The notes: generated by a model not told the origin, from the letters alone. Positions 44,963 to 56,924 are shown, numbered from the stretch's first letter. The stretch is DNA of 64,000 bases from Emydura subglobosa (GCA_007922225.1 ML679995.1:2309928-2373927), one strand, 5' to 3'. A program made the numbers and translations.

Positions 44963-46289
44963 AAAGGGGAGCCAGGCATGAGCCAGACCCTGCATCAGAG
45001 GGCGCTTGGGTCCCATCATAACAGCTCCCACTGGGACCGCAAGTCACCTCGCTTTAGCTGCTGCCTCTTCTGTGCTGAACTCCGGCGCGGTCTGGCTGGC
45101 AAAGCTGCTGTTGTGTTAGCCTGGATGGAAGAAATGGGCTAACAGGGTGAAGGTTACTCAGTCGCTGTGTCCGAGAGACACCTCCGCCTGCTTAGCGCCA
45201 TGGCAAACGCGCCAGCCTTTTATTACAGAGACCAAAAGGACGGAAATCTAGTTAAAGCATTTGAAATGTAAAGAGTTAACCAGGGCTGGCATGTTAACAA
45301 CACCCCTTGTTCCCTTCCCGGTAGCTGGAGAGGGTGTGGGAAGGAAAAACCCCTCGTCGGACCCTCTCTTAGGAGGTGGAATCCAAGATGGTTAAAACCT
45401 GCCCTTCTGGGGAACAGAGAAGTCAGTGGATTGAGCTGGGCAGAAGCTGCTGTTAAAATCCAGTCCTGTTTGAGCCCAGGTGAGGAGGAGATTCCCCAGG
45501 GCCTGGCTGGGGACCGTGCTGCTCAGACACCTCTCAGGAGCAGGACGATGGAGGTCCAAGAACAACAGGTCGTGAATGCCCGTGTGCGAACCCGCAACCC
45601 ACCTGAGTCATGCAGACGCTAGCGACTGGGGCCCGGGGGGCGCGTGCAGCAGAGATGACGTCCTTTTATCACTGGCGGCTGCCTGCCCCGCTTGCTCGTC
45701 TGCTGCTGGCCGGGGCGTCGACAGCTCCAGCTCTGTTTCCTCAGTGGAATTTGGGAGTTGCGGGTATATAAAATAATAAATGAAAATATGCAGGGGCCGG
45801 GATGCCAAGGAGTTTAGCATCAACTGCCTCTGGACTGCAGCTGCAGCATGCAGTGCTGGGATAAATCAAGGCTGGGTTGGCACGCGGGAGCTGGCTGGCA
45901 GGACGCGCTGTTCCCATGGTGTCAGATGCTTTCCCTGCCACCTGCCCTCACAGGCGTTGATTTGTTCTGGAGCCTGCAAACCAGCGAGGCAGAGCCAGGG
46001 CGGCTGTTAACATCTCATTCCAAAAGACAGGCTCCCGTGTGTGCCGGGAACACACCGCTCCCCTTCTCGGGCCACTTTAAACCACCGGCCGGTCCTCTGT
46101 CCGGGATGGGGCAAGCGCCGCAGAAAGCAAACAGGAGGTCTTGCCGCACGCTCAGCTTGTGCCTGGCCCGTCTCACCCACGTGGCTTTGGACCCGATCCT
46201 GCCCAAGGCTGATGCACGGCCCTGTGCAAACAGATGCCAGGAAGAGCTGCTGAGCAGGAGGGGAGGACACGGTATTTGTGATACGGTAG

Positions 46290-46420
46290 CAGCGAGAGGC
46301 CCCAGCTCAGGTCAGGGCCAGGGGGTGCTGGGCACGGCCCCGACCCAGCACGGGAGACAGTCCTTGCCTGGGGAACTTGCAATCTACACAGACCAGGCAG
46401 ACCCGAGGTGGGAGAACGCT
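46290..46420 (+). repeat. SINE-like dispersed repeat fragment
   Basis: GGCCCCAGCTCAGGTCAGGGCC...GGAGACAGTCCTTGCCTGGGGAACTTGCAATCTACACAGACCAGGCAG matches the repeat at 4744-4960. Confidence 0.5.
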
Positions 46421-47170
46421 GCATGTGCCGCCTTGGTCTTAGCACTGCCTGACTTCAGTGCTGCCTTCCCCTTCTCTGAGCAGGGGCATGGCCGTGGCGT
46501 ATGTCAGCTGGCTCCGCTTCTCATGGGCCTGAATTGCCATGGGGCTGGGGCACGGCGCCATGCTGCGCTGCCTTTCCCATGGGGCTAGAGCGCCCCCTTC
46601 AGGCTGCCCTGCCGCCTGCCTCTTCCTTCCGGGAGATGCAATCCCTTGGTATCAGCCCCCCCCCCGTGCCCCACGCACCGTAGCTAGGCTGACCAACCGC
46701 TCCAAGGCACCGTGAACCTGAAGCAGAAGATTGTGACCTCTGAATGGCTACTTCAGGCTACTTCGCCCCTGTAGGTCCAGACCAGGACTGCCAGCAGGGG
46801 CAGCTCTGTAGAGGACCCCCCATCCACCCACCCACGCTCTCTGAGAAAGAGGGAAGGGCATAGTCCAGTCTGCAGGAGTGCAGGTCCCTCTCCCAGACTC
46901 CTCCTGGCAGGGGCCGATGACACACGTGCGCAGTGACGGCAGCTGCAGGCCGGCCAGCTCCCACGACTTTTGTAGCGAGTCTCGCGGAATTTGGAGGGGT
47001 TTTTTTTTCCCTTAAAGCTCCAGTGGCTGGAATCACAACCTTGCAAGAGCTTCCCAGCGTCCCTTCAAAAACTCCTTCCTTCCTAAGCCCCTCAGTTGCA
47101 GAGCAAGGCTTGAGAGCATAAAACGCGAGCACCCGAGAAGTCGGAAGCAGAGAAAATGAACTCAACATTA

Positions 47171-47196
47171 ATTAAAAAAAAAAAAAAAAAAAAAAT
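47171..47196. repeat. Poly(A) tract
   Basis: A run of about 25 A after ATTAATT, followed by a short direct duplication (CTCATGATTTGTGAGCCGATCTCATGATTTGTTGG). No retroelement 3' end was recognised immediately upstream. Confidence 0.8.
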
Positions 47197-48734
47197 CTCA
47201 TGATTTGTGAGCCGATCTCATGATTTGTTGGTGGCCTGAGTCAAGGTTTTTAACCGCTGGAGCAGGGGTCTGGCCTGGGTGAGGCCGGCAGGGCCTGGCC
47301 CTCGGTGAGTTTGACCTGCATGTGGTCTGGACAAGGAGGAGGCCTTGTGTATTTTTCTGTTAAATCAGCTGGCATGTCCCAATGTTTCCCTCCCCCCGCA
47401 CACACCTGGGTGACTTGCCTTCCCTCTCTGAGGCCCAGCAGGGTGGGATGCGCTCATCCTGCGCTCCCGAGGTGAGGAGGAAGCTATGGTAAAAACAGAT
47501 CCAGGCATGTCTGAGCCTGAGGCTAACAGCCCGATAGCCCCAGGATGTCCTCTGTGGTTAGAGGGCATCAACAGCAGCCAGGAAAGAGCCTGGCTTTCCC
47601 AGCCGTGGAAGAGCCGTACAGCACACAGTAAGCCTGACAACTGGAAAGCTTTCCTAAACACAAGGCAGAATGAAATCCCTGGGGAGAAAACAAACACACG
47701 GACAAAGGGAAGGAGAAAGGAGCCCTGCCAGAGCCAAGTTCTCTGGTCTCTTTGCTTTTCTTGCGCAGAATAATAAGTAAACACCCTTGAGCGGCAGCTG
47801 TGTCCTGCCAGCCAGTTTGGACTGTCAGAACAAGCCCTTGTGGGGCAGCTGCTCCCGGCAGCCCCGGCAGATTTTCTTTTCTTTGCTTCATCCGTTTGAT
47901 TTGGCAACTGGGACAAACATGCCCATGTACAGATCAGCTGCTCCCAGGCCAGGAGTTCAACCAAAGCCCCGAAGACTCCATGAACATGGATGATCCTGGG
48001 TACTGTCTGGAGGAAACCACAGCGTCCTGGCCCGATTCCAGCTGCTGCCGTTATGGTCGTCTTCCCTAAAATCCCTGCCACAATTTGAGTCGGCTGCGGG
48101 TTTCTTTGTGGGCTTTTAATCCCAACTCCGCTGTGCCGGTCCTGTGCACCGTTAAACAGGTGACACATTCTGCCCCAGAAGTGGTTGCATATCTATGATG
48201 AGCAACGAGGGTCTCTCCTTCTCTGTGTGTTGCTGTCTCGCACCCACAGGGTCGTTTCTGAAGTGCATTATGTTCATTGGCATTTTGGGTGTCAAGCGCT
48301 ATATTTAAATGTCCACCGTTACCTCTGGTCATGACTGCTGCCTTCCTGACGCTACCCAGCCACGTTGCTCTGATTTTCCTCCTCCAATAAAACTGCTTCT
48401 CCTTGCCCAGCCTGCATCTGTGAGTTTTTACTGAGGGCAGAACGGCTGGTCTATGTCCCAGCCCCGTTGCACTTACAGTACACGCTCACTGCTTTGGGCT
48501 GTCTTTGACGTCAGAGGCTCAGCACGAAAGCTCTTCTGTTCCTTGCTCAGACGGTACCAGTGTTGCCTGGGGTACCTGATCCCACTGGAGCAGTGACTTG
48601 ACCTGAATTCTGGGCTCTGTGCTACTCTCGCTCAGACTGAGAGAGACCCCAAGGGACACAATAAATACACAGATGTTCCCAAGCGAATCCAAGGCTGTTC
48701 ACCCTTTTGCTGGATGGAGGACACGTTATTGTAC

Positions 48735-48940
48735 AATCGTAGAAGATTATGGATGGAAGGGACCGCAGGAGGTCATCTAGTCCCACCCCCTGCTCAAAGC
48801 AGGACCAACCCCAACTAAACCATCCCAGCCTAAGGATGGAGATACCACCACCTCCCTAGGTAACCCATTCCAGTGCTTCACCACCCGCCTAGGGAAAAAC
48901 TTTTTCCTAATGTCCAACCTAGACCTCCCCCAAGTTATGG
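48735..48940 (-). mobile_element. CR1 3'-end fragment with internal deletion
   Basis: TCGTAGAAGATTATGGATGGAAGGGACCGCAGGAGGTCATCTAGTCCCACCCCCTGCTC is the reversed CR1 end. After ACCATCCCAGCC it jumps to TAAGGATGGAGATACC, missing about 35 bp present in the 43.7-kb copy (AGCGCTTTGTCAAGCC... AAACCTC). It ends at CTAGACCTCCCCCA. Confidence 0.82.
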
Positions 48941-49554
48941 TCTGAAGGTGTAGGAGATAGGAGGGGTGGCACGGCTCTCTGCATTAGTTCACTTCCTTGG
49001 TCCTGCGGAGTCTGTCCTGGCTGCAGCTGATGTTTTCATGGCAAGAGACGCAGCTACTAAGGGGTGGGATGGGCTGAGGGGGACTACGCTTTCCTTTCTG
49101 CTCCCCCAGCACGGGGCCCCTGAAAACAGCTTTGTAACTCATGCATCTGCTCCCTGGGGCTGTATTCAGTGTGGCTTCCCCAAGGCGCACAGCAGGAGAC
49201 GCCAGCAGCTGAGGTCGAGATTGCACCGTCAGGACTCGTTAGCAGGAAAGAGCGCGTCTGGCCGTGACTTTTCCAGAGCGCTGGGGGTGGAAGACGTCTG
49301 CCCTGGCTCCCTTCAGAGCTGTGTTACGTATTGGCAGGAATGTCTCCTGTTGCTGTCGCCGGGACTCACAGGCTTTGTGCCATGGATGTCTCTAGTCTTC
49401 TGCTCTGTGGCAGTGGTCCCTGGCGGCTGGTGAGCGAGGGATGGATAGAGCAGACGGCTGCCCTGTTCCGCTAGCTGCTCGGTGCATTGCTCTTGAAGCT
49501 GAATGGCTTTCTTCTCCAGGCCAGTTTGGAAGCTTCCTGGGTCCAGGAGCCTCT

Positions 49555-49670
49555 TGGGAGTCTAGATCATGGTCTGATTTAGCTGAGGTTGGCCCTGCTT
49601 TGAGCAGGGGTGGGACTAGATACCTCCTGAGGTCCCTTCCAGCCCCCATCTTCCATGATGCTATGGGATG
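49555..49670 (+). mobile_element. CR1 3'-end fragment
   Basis: GGTCTGATTTAGCTGAGGTTGGCCCTGCTTTGAGCAGGGGTGGGACTAGATACCTCCTGAGGTCCCTTCCAGCCCCCATCTTCCATGATG is the last 115 bp of the same subfamily as the 550-1024 copy. Confidence 0.75.
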
Positions 49671-49674
49671 ATTG

Positions 49675-51105
49675 CAAGCCTCGATCTCCTGGCAGAGGGA
49701 ACAGAGTGATAATTCTGTGTCCCAGACGTCCACCCCCGGGGTGAAGATCAGTTCCTTTCTCGGACTGGATGCGATGTCTAGTCTCGATCTACCTGGCACA
49801 CAACCGCATCAACCCCAGAGGCAGCCTGTCCAGTTACAACGCCGCGGAGGGACACTCCAACCAGCCTGGAGTTCCTTCTCAGGACCGCCTTCTAGGGGCT
49901 GCCGGGGTAAAAGGGAGAAGTCAAGAAAGAAGGAGGAAGAGGCAAACACAATGCGCACAGGGACTGCAGAAGGCTGCCACGCAGACAGAGCCCCGGCTAG
50001 CTTTCACTGTGGGATGGCCCTTGGATACTGCGATAATAGAAAGACCGTAGATAGACACACAGAAGGTGGATGGCTGAGCGGAAGAGCCCAGAGCCAGCCA
50101 GCCAGCCGGGTAACAGGGAAGGGAAAGAGAGAGAGCCCTGGGGGCTGGAGCTCTGGGCAGAGGGGACCAGAGGGAGGAGGGGCTGCCGGGGGAGGCCCGG
50201 TGAAGAACACGGTGTCCCAACACGGTGTTACTGCGTTTCGCGGTCGAAGCCACCAGATGCAGCGGCAGGATCTGCGGAAAGTCCCTGGCCTCTGTTCTGT
50301 GTTTGCTATTGAACTATTTACTATTCTGATAGGCTGGGCTGGCCCGAGGCCGAGCAAAGAGCGACTTGCTCCTGCTCCTGCGATCCTTTTCACAAGAAAC
50401 AGGAGACAGGCTTGCGTTTAACCCCTTAGCGGGACCCTGGCTCAGCTGCTGAGCGTGTGCTGCCCCCGCGTGTGTGCCAATGGCCAGCTTTAGGAACCAT
50501 TGGCAAGCAGGGGACAGCTCTGCCCGTGGGGGCACCCTGGCAGCTAGGAGCTCTGAAGAGGAGCCTGAGGCTGGGCGGTCAGAGCTATAGGCTCCCCCCG
50601 GAGTTGGCATCGGTTCCGTGGTGATGGAGAGCAGCCAAAGAGGAAGCAACAGATAAAAAAGGAGTGAGGCTCATCCAGTCCGACAGCCCAGAAATAGCCA
50701 GGTTACAATGGCCCAGGAAAGCTGGAGCAAGGGCAAATCCTGCAGGGCAAAGCCACTCTGCTCCCACGTGTGAGTATCTGGGTTATGGCAAAGGTTTGCC
50801 TGCGATGTGTTATTCAGACACTAGCTGTCCCTGCATGCTGTATCAAGCTCCAGACAGGGCATGGGCCCTGGTGAACAAGGGAGACCAAACCGGAAATGAT
50901 CTTTCTGCAGCAGTCTGATCCTACGAAACTTTCTGAGTTTCCTGACTTTTTTTTTCGGGTTCTGATGCACTAAATTCATCATAAGCTGAAAATTCTCTTT
51001 AAAGCAAGTGACATACTCCCCTGCAGGATGTCCTGTCTCCTCAGTACTGCCCTCCCTTTGTCTTTTTCTAATTCGCTGGTTCCTTTATTTCAAGCTTTAA
51101 TTACT
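49675..51105. other. No supported gene
   Basis: A 249-codon + frame (49672-50421) overlaps a shorter one and a long minus frame; none shows a domain. 50930-51105 turns AT-rich toward the gypsy remnant. Confidence 0.4.
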
Positions 51106-51109
51106 AAAG

Positions 51110-51490
51110 TGGTAGTTAAACCGTCTCTTCCTCACCCTGCATTAAGTGAAGTACCGGAAGAATTAAGTTTCTTATCTAGGGGTCTCCTCCTCTGCCTTCC
51201 ATACAGTGGATCAAAGCGGGGCAAAGCCAGTAGGTTCTTGAGGAACACTTCTGTAGGTAGATAGAAGATAGGGGAGAAAACATCTCGGTCGTTCTCATGC
51301 CTAGAGACACACTTTCTTGGCATAGCTTTTAAAGTACCATTCAATCTTTCCACAAGCCCATTAGTTTCAGGGTGATAGGAAGCAGCCTTTATATGCTTTA
51401 ATCCACATAATTCCCAGAACTATTCAAATGCTGTAGCCATGACATTTGCACCATGGTCTGTCAAGATTTCTCTGGGGAAACCTGCTCTGT
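51110..51490 (-). pseudogene. Gypsy integrase core remnant
   Basis: The minus strand reads EILTDHGANVM, with a catalytic-type Asp, then an in-frame stop, then YHPETNGLVERLNGTLKAM, with the catalytic-type Glu, and ends in DPLYGRQRRRPLDK. This is the D,D-35-E core end and C-terminal start of a Ty3/gypsy integrase. The stop after ATAFE and several substitutions show it is dead. The zinc-binding N-terminus and first catalytic Asp were not found. Confidence 0.72.
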
Positions 51491-51579
51491 TGACTAAAGC
51501 TGCAGCCACTGTTCAGCCTGAATACCTGCTGGCTTCAGATGATACAACAAGAATCTCTCTTTCCATTCCTGGAAGATTT

Positions 51580-52490
51580 AGTGCCAGGTCCCACAACCTC
51601 TACAGACATTCTGGCAAATGCCAAGTATGACGTGACTGAGATTCTATATCCATCAGAAGTAAAAAAAGTTCCACCAATCCCAAAGGATCTGGCACATTAC
51701 CAAACAGGGCCAGGAACAGTTCAGATCTGATCCAAATACACGCTTAAAGCCAGTGCTTAATAACTCAACTAATATTTATTTAAAAAAGAGAAGAGAGGAT
51801 ATTGGTAAAAGTTCACATACATACAGGTGAGAATAAAATCCACAAACGAGTTTCAAAGTAGAGAAGATAACTGAGTTGCAAAGATCCTGCAGGATCAGGT
51901 TGTAGGAGGAGTGAAATAAACGGCTAATTTGCAAAAAGTCTCTGGAAATTACACAAACAGCTTGGGGCTCATCGATCCTTGTTTGGAGTTTCTTTGTTAG
52001 AAATCCAGGCCGGAGAAATAAAGCAGGAAATGAAGACCAAAGAGTCCACGTAAAAGTCGGTATAATTTCTTCCATAAGAAATAGCAGGGTGAACCGGTCT
52101 CATGACCAGCATCTTAGACTGGCAACTTGAAGCTCCCCTGGCGAAATCCAAGCTGTCTAAAATAAAAAGGCTGGGGGTCTTTGATAGCAGCTAATCCTTG
52201 GGTGCATAATAAGTCCTAGTGTTCTATGCACACCGGTAACTAGCTACATTAGCACAGTTAATTGACAGTTCACTTAAACCGCAAAGTGAAATACAGACGC
52301 TGATGTTATTACACCCAGAGTTCATCTAAATGTGACTATCCCATTTTGATCTCTGACTCAATAGAACACGAGCAATAGACAGGAAAGCAGTGTATCTGCA
52401 TTGCTGACCTCTAACAAGATATAGGTAAAGAACATCAGATAACTACCAACAACACACTTGCATTTCAAATACTGGGGTTTGCTTAACTTG
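51580..52490 (-). mobile_element. LTR-like repeat, copy 2
   Basis: The reverse complement matches copy 1 at 41780-42800 across most of its length, including the TCTTGTTAGAGGTCAGCAATGCAGATACACTGCTTTCCTGTCTATTGC block and the AATAAATATTAGTTGAGTTATTAAGCACTGGC poly(A)-signal block. It lies between the gypsy linker and integrase remnants, in the same orientation as the gypsy element. Confidence 0.6.
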
Positions 52491-52810
52491 GCTTGGATAA
52501 CTATCTCCAGGGAATGGGTCTAATGACCATGTCAAGATCTTTAAACTCGGCCCCAAAAGCTGATTTTGGGTTATTTCAGCCTGCTAGGCATAACCTTTTC
52601 TGGCCCAGTGTCACAACCTCCCTATATGACAAACCTTCTACACAAAAAAACTACCTTCTCCTTCCCCAGCTGGGGCCTCATCCTGAGCTGCAGCCCTCTC
52701 TTGGTCCAGAGAAGGGGCAGCTTGTTGGGCCACCACAAACTCCTTTTGCCTTTCACGTAAGTCCAGAGCAGACTCTGGCACGACAAAAGAATTTTCAAAT
52801 TCCTCCTCTG

Positions 52811-53184
52811 GGCAAGTCTACACCGCAAAATTAGATCGCCCCAAGTTACGTCGACGTGCAGCCCCCACAGTAACTGAATCGCGTTTGTATGTCCACACTG
52901 TGCTCTTTGCATCGACGGCGCGCGTTCTCGCAGGAGCGCTTGCACCAGTTTATCGTTCAGTGGCGGGTCTTGTGGAATGGTTTCCGAAAGGCAGCAACAG
53001 TTGAGGTAAGCAACACAGTGTCTACGCCGTGGCTGCGTCAGCCTAACTACGTCGACCTAAGCACCACGCCTCTTGCAGAGATGGAGTTTTTCAGTTGGTG
53101 CAGCAGGCGAGTTACATCGGTGGGAGTGACATTTTAGTGTAAATGCTGACAGCGTTAGGTTGACGTGAGTGGTGTAGACCAGGC
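52811..53184. mobile_element. TIR DNA element inserted in the gypsy remnant
   Basis: The left end GGCAAGTCTACACC and right end GGTGTAGACCAGGC are imperfect inverted repeats (10 of 14). The 374-bp interior contains AGTTACGTCGACGTGCAGC and CCTAACTACGTCGACCTAAGC, themselves inverted. Gypsy-like reading continues on both sides. No transposase frame exists, so it is nonautonomous; the ends resemble those of the element at 43630-44962. Confidence 0.6.
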
Positions 53185-53219
53185 AAGCTGCGACTGAGGG
53201 AATTTCCCTGCCTTTCACA

Positions 53220-53580
53220 GCCTTCCATGCCGCCCACAGACAAGACAAGGGAATCAGACCCAGACTTTCTCTGGGACCTGGGTATAACATGACAAAGCTT
53301 AAACATGGCTACGATGTTATCACCTAGTAAAATATCAGCAGGCAGCAAATTCCTGACACCACATCACCCTTAAAATCTTCTCCCGTGAGGTGGACTTTGG
53401 CTAGCGATACGGTCACAGAAAATTCAGCCAAAGCGAAAATATTAAGACTGTTGCCAGGAAGGTTGTCCTCTTCTCTTACTAAACTGTCCTTAACCAAAGT
53501 GACTTGTGTGGCAGTATCTCTCCACCCTGCGCTTTCAATGTCATTCACTCTTGCGATCTTACTAAACCGTTCTCAAGACT
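53220..53580 (-). pseudogene. Gypsy protease remnant
   Basis: The minus strand reads GWRDTATQVTLVKDSLV, LPGNSLNIF, VAKVHL-like and DILLGDN blocks in the order expected for a gypsy aspartic protease. The active-site triad DTG is DTA here. A frameshift follows GICCLLIFY; the other frame (53348-53290) reads LPADILLGDNIVAMF. The domain is therefore inactive. Confidence 0.62.
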
Positions 53581-53689
53581 CAGTCTGAATATAGTTTATG
53601 AAGCCATTCTCCTCTGGGATCGAGGTGGTAGCACCGGCACTCACAGTGTGGGTTGTGGGTGCAGATTGTGGGGTGACCTTAAGTTTTAG

Positions 53690-54600
53690 GAATCTTGGTT
53701 TTATATGGCCAGGTGCCCCACAGTGATTGCAGACTGCCTGCCTTCTCTTAGGGCTCGAGGTTTTAAAATCTGGGCTCCCTTGAGATTTTTTAGCAAAATT
53801 GGGGTTAGTTTTATTCCTAGACCCTTCATCCCTTTTTTAAACTTCCTGTGGGGTCTGTGCCCCTCACGAGTCCTTGACTGAACAGATTCATCAACAATCT
53901 CTGCTGCCTTCACAGCCGTGGAAGGCTTTTGTCACAGATGGCCACATTTACCTCATCAGTGACTGTCGTCAATAATTGCTCTTGTGCCACCCAATCAAAC
54001 AGCTCATCATAGCTACAGTCCCCCTGTCCCCACTGCCCATTGTGTTCATGTAATTATACATCTTCTCTGCATCTTCTACATGAGTGACATTGTCAAACCT
54101 TTGAAGGGTTCTATACTTCAGTCAATAGGATTTGGGGTGATCTTAAACCTCTCCATACATTTTCTGTAAATTTCTTATACAATTTAGCATCACGCTCCTT
54201 CATATCATTAAAAACTAGTCTGGTTTTCCCAGCCAACCTGGGTAAGAGGATGGGCATCCGTTTATCCTCTGGAATGGCATGGATCCCACACAGTCTCTCA
54301 AAAGTGGACAGGATCTCCTCAGTGCAATCAGTCCCTTGATAAATTGGGTACGTTCTCCCGCTCCCTGCTGTTGAGAGGGGATGAACTCTCAGTCTGAGGC
54401 TATTCCTTTTGGCACTCCAGGACGTGTGTTCTGTCCTCAGCTGCTAGCCGGTCCATGCCTCTTTGGTATGCTTTCTCCTCAGCCTCAGTTTCCCTGATCC
54501 ACAGCTCTGCCATCATTGTTTCATGTTCACGTTCTTTCTTTGCAGTCGGGCCAGTTCCCTTGCAAAATCTGGGGTTGCCGGGCCCTTGGACACCTGGGCT
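53690..54600 (-). pseudogene. Gypsy gag remnant with SCAN-like domain and zinc knuckle
   Basis: The minus strand near 54350-54170 reads FERLCGIHAIPEDKR, PILLPRLAGKTRLVF and NDMKERDAK, a pattern known from SCAN-like gag of Gmr1-type gypsy elements. Upstream (54550-54380) is a charged, Glu-Arg-rich stretch that suggests a coiled coil. Downstream near 53740 is VCNHCGAPGH, a CCHC zinc knuckle that has lost its last cysteine. The pieces lie in different frames. In a working element this protein would form the particle and bind the RNA; here it is inactive. Confidence 0.68.
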
Positions 54601-54828
54601 TCTCTTCTGAGCTAAGTTCTCAGTTCCTGATCTGAGGTTTTCCTCTTCAAGACAATCCCCTTAACAAGCACAAATGCTCCAGGTCTTTTGTCCCAAGACC
54701 CTCCTAGGACTGGGATTCCCTCGTTGTGGTCGGTCTTTAACCCTTAAAAACTGTCAATACCGAAGGTAAACTTTTAACAGTGCTGGGTTGTGATCTATGA
54801 ACCCAACTGACCTGTGGCATGTGAATCC

Positions 54829-55765
54829 TGTCACAACTATGCCAATTGTCACACCCTGGCTCACAACTGCGAGTCCCTACCTCAGAGCAGACTGTCAGAA
54901 AACAGGGCGGACACCCCAAACTGGGGGTGTGTTCTATAATTAGATTTCACCAAGCCAGTGCCAAATGTGGACTCCTGGATCACTATTCCAGTCTTACCAC
55001 GGAGTCACAGATAGTCCCCTCACATGCTCCAGTCTATCCTGTCTCCCAGACAAACTGGACTTAGTGATAAATGGTCACTTGCACCAAAAATCACACCCCA
55101 TTTAGGTTGCTTCTAATCCCAAGAGACCAGTCACTTACCCCTCTTTCACTGGTGTCCTGCATCTTCCACCAAAGACAACCCTGACAGCCAGTTCTATAGT
55201 AAACTAACAAAAGGTTTATTAGCTAAGAAAAAGGAATGAGAGATTAAAGCAGATAAAATACACGCACAGGTGAACCACAGTTTGTAATTCCAAATGGTGG
55301 CAGTGATGTGATAAACTGCCTGTCTCCCTAAAGTCTTTTCAGGAGACCCAGATTGTTCCTGGGGATCTCCACTCTGCATCTGGTGCCCGTCCCTGTTAGA
55401 GTCCAAACAGTGCAGAGATGAAAGTTTTTCCCTGAATCCTACTTAACAGCTTCTCACAGAAAACAAACTGACAGGGTCACTACCCACGTGGGCTCTTCCT
55501 TTGATGATGGAAAGTGAGGGATGCATTCCGAGTCTTTGATCTCACACACAGTGACCACTTGCTTTGAAATTAGCCCTTTTCTGTTAAAGTTCTTATCGGC
55601 TGCTCTCTCGTTTGATGGGTGCTGTAGTTACAGGGGGTCCAAACACAGTGTAAACGTCTGCTGCTGCATTATAACAGGACACAGATACGTGAAAACAATG
55701 CCTGTAACACCCCAGTAGTTCTCATGAAGTTTAAACACCAATGGCACTCTTACACGTTCAATCAT
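54829..55765 (-). mobile_element. LTR-like block at the 5' side of the gypsy remnant
   Basis: The + strand starts TGTCACAACTATGCC. It contains GGAGTCACAGATAGTCCCC, CAAACTGGACTTAGTGATAAATGGTCACTTG, AAAAGGTTTATTAGCTAAG (poly(A) signal on the minus strand) and CTGGGGATCTCC. Much of this recurs in CCL19 intron 3. The upper boundary near 55765 is approximate. Confidence 0.55.
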
Positions 55766-56924
55766 CGCTTTGATCTATATTGACATGAGGCTGGCTTCCA
55801 GCTGTGTATTTGTAAACAAGCCGTGGGACCTGGGGCTCTGCCAGGAGCCGGCAGCCATAAAAGCATATGGACAGAGAGGGAAAGAAATTGTTTTGGCAAC
55901 CACACCAAACCGTCACAACCAGGGGGTATTGACAGAGCTGGTAAGGGGGCTGGAATAGCCTCCCCTCCCCTCCTCAACACCTTTCCAGAGCGGCTTTGCC
56001 TATGGAGAGCTTGTTTCACCCCCAGGGAGCTTTTCCCTTGCAGAGAGGCCCCCGAGAGCTGCCCGAAACAGAGCATGTTCATTGCGTTCTGGAGAAAGCA
56101 TGGAAAACCCAGCCCCGGCCACTCTCAGACCAAACAGAGGTCTCCCCGGGAAACCTCAGTCAGGCAGAAAGAGCCAGGCTTCACGGGTGGAGGAGCAGAA
56201 AGAGACTGTCTCCCTTTGTTTGGGTGGGCAGAACGCAGAGCTATCCTGTTACCCAAAGCCATTACTGCCTGTGCTGTGTGCACCCGGGCGTCCCAGAGCC
56301 CAGCCAGGAGCTGACAGCTGAGAAAAACAACCCTGGGAAAGAGTTCACCTGCCCACTGACCCCTTGGGGCCTGGGGCTGGCTGTGAACGGGCATCTCTGG
56401 CGGCCCAGGGACCGAGGAGACGGTTTTGCGACGGAGCAGCACAGCACAGCACAGGTCTGCTCGCCCTGAAGTTGTATGCCTGACCCGGGCAGGGCACCTG
56501 CAAAGCCAGGCCAGGCTGGACACCGGTGCCGCTGCCTCTGCCCGGAGCTGAGCATGGCTTGTTCTGTGGCTTCCTCCATTTGTTTGAGTACCAAGGGCTG
56601 GAGGATCCCATCTCTCTCCCCCTCTCCCCCTCTGAGAACAGGACCTCCAGCTCCGAGCGGCCCAGCGTTTGATCTTTTCGAGAGACATCCAGTCTCCACC
56701 AGGTCACAGCCTCCCCCAGAGCAAAATAAACTCCCCTGCCAGGAAAGCGATCGCTGGAGAGCCCAGGGTGAGCACTGGATATAGGCCCCCCAAGGAGGAC
56801 ATAGGGACGGCTGCACACGCACACACCGGCAGCACTATGGTGTCGGAAAGTGTGCGCATCCGGAGGGAGTTGAATTTGCAAATTCTCTCCCAGGAGCCTC
56901 TTCTAGACTCTCGCCGAGAGCAAG

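Larger units (their letters stand above)
44970..48730. other. No gene seen
   Basis: Contains the SINE-like fragment at 46290 and the poly(A) tract at 47171. Frames of 246 codons (+, 45848-46588) and 267 codons (-, 47365-48168) have no recognisable domain and look like chance. Confidence 0.45.
51110..55765 (-). mobile_element. Ty3/gypsy LTR retrotransposon, decayed and disrupted
   Basis: Read on the minus strand the order is LTR-like block (55765-54829), gag (54600-53690), protease (53580-53220), protease-to-polymerase linker (52800-52500) and integrase (51490-51110). Reverse transcriptase and RNase H are missing: an LTR-like repeat (52490-51580) sits in their place. A TIR element (52811-53184) interrupts the linker. 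The gag resembles the Gmr1-like gypsy lineage from which the vertebrate SCAN domain is thought to derive. Frameshifts and stops are frequent, so the element is dead. Confidence 0.72.

Noticed and set aside
47365..48168. 267-codon frame on the minus strand
   Set aside because: No recognisable domain, no splice or promoter context, overlapped by + strand frames.
49769..49900. Leucine-rich-repeat-like phrase (YLAHNRINP)
   Set aside because: A single short phrase without repeat units; the overlapping frame is equally open, and no gene model can be built.
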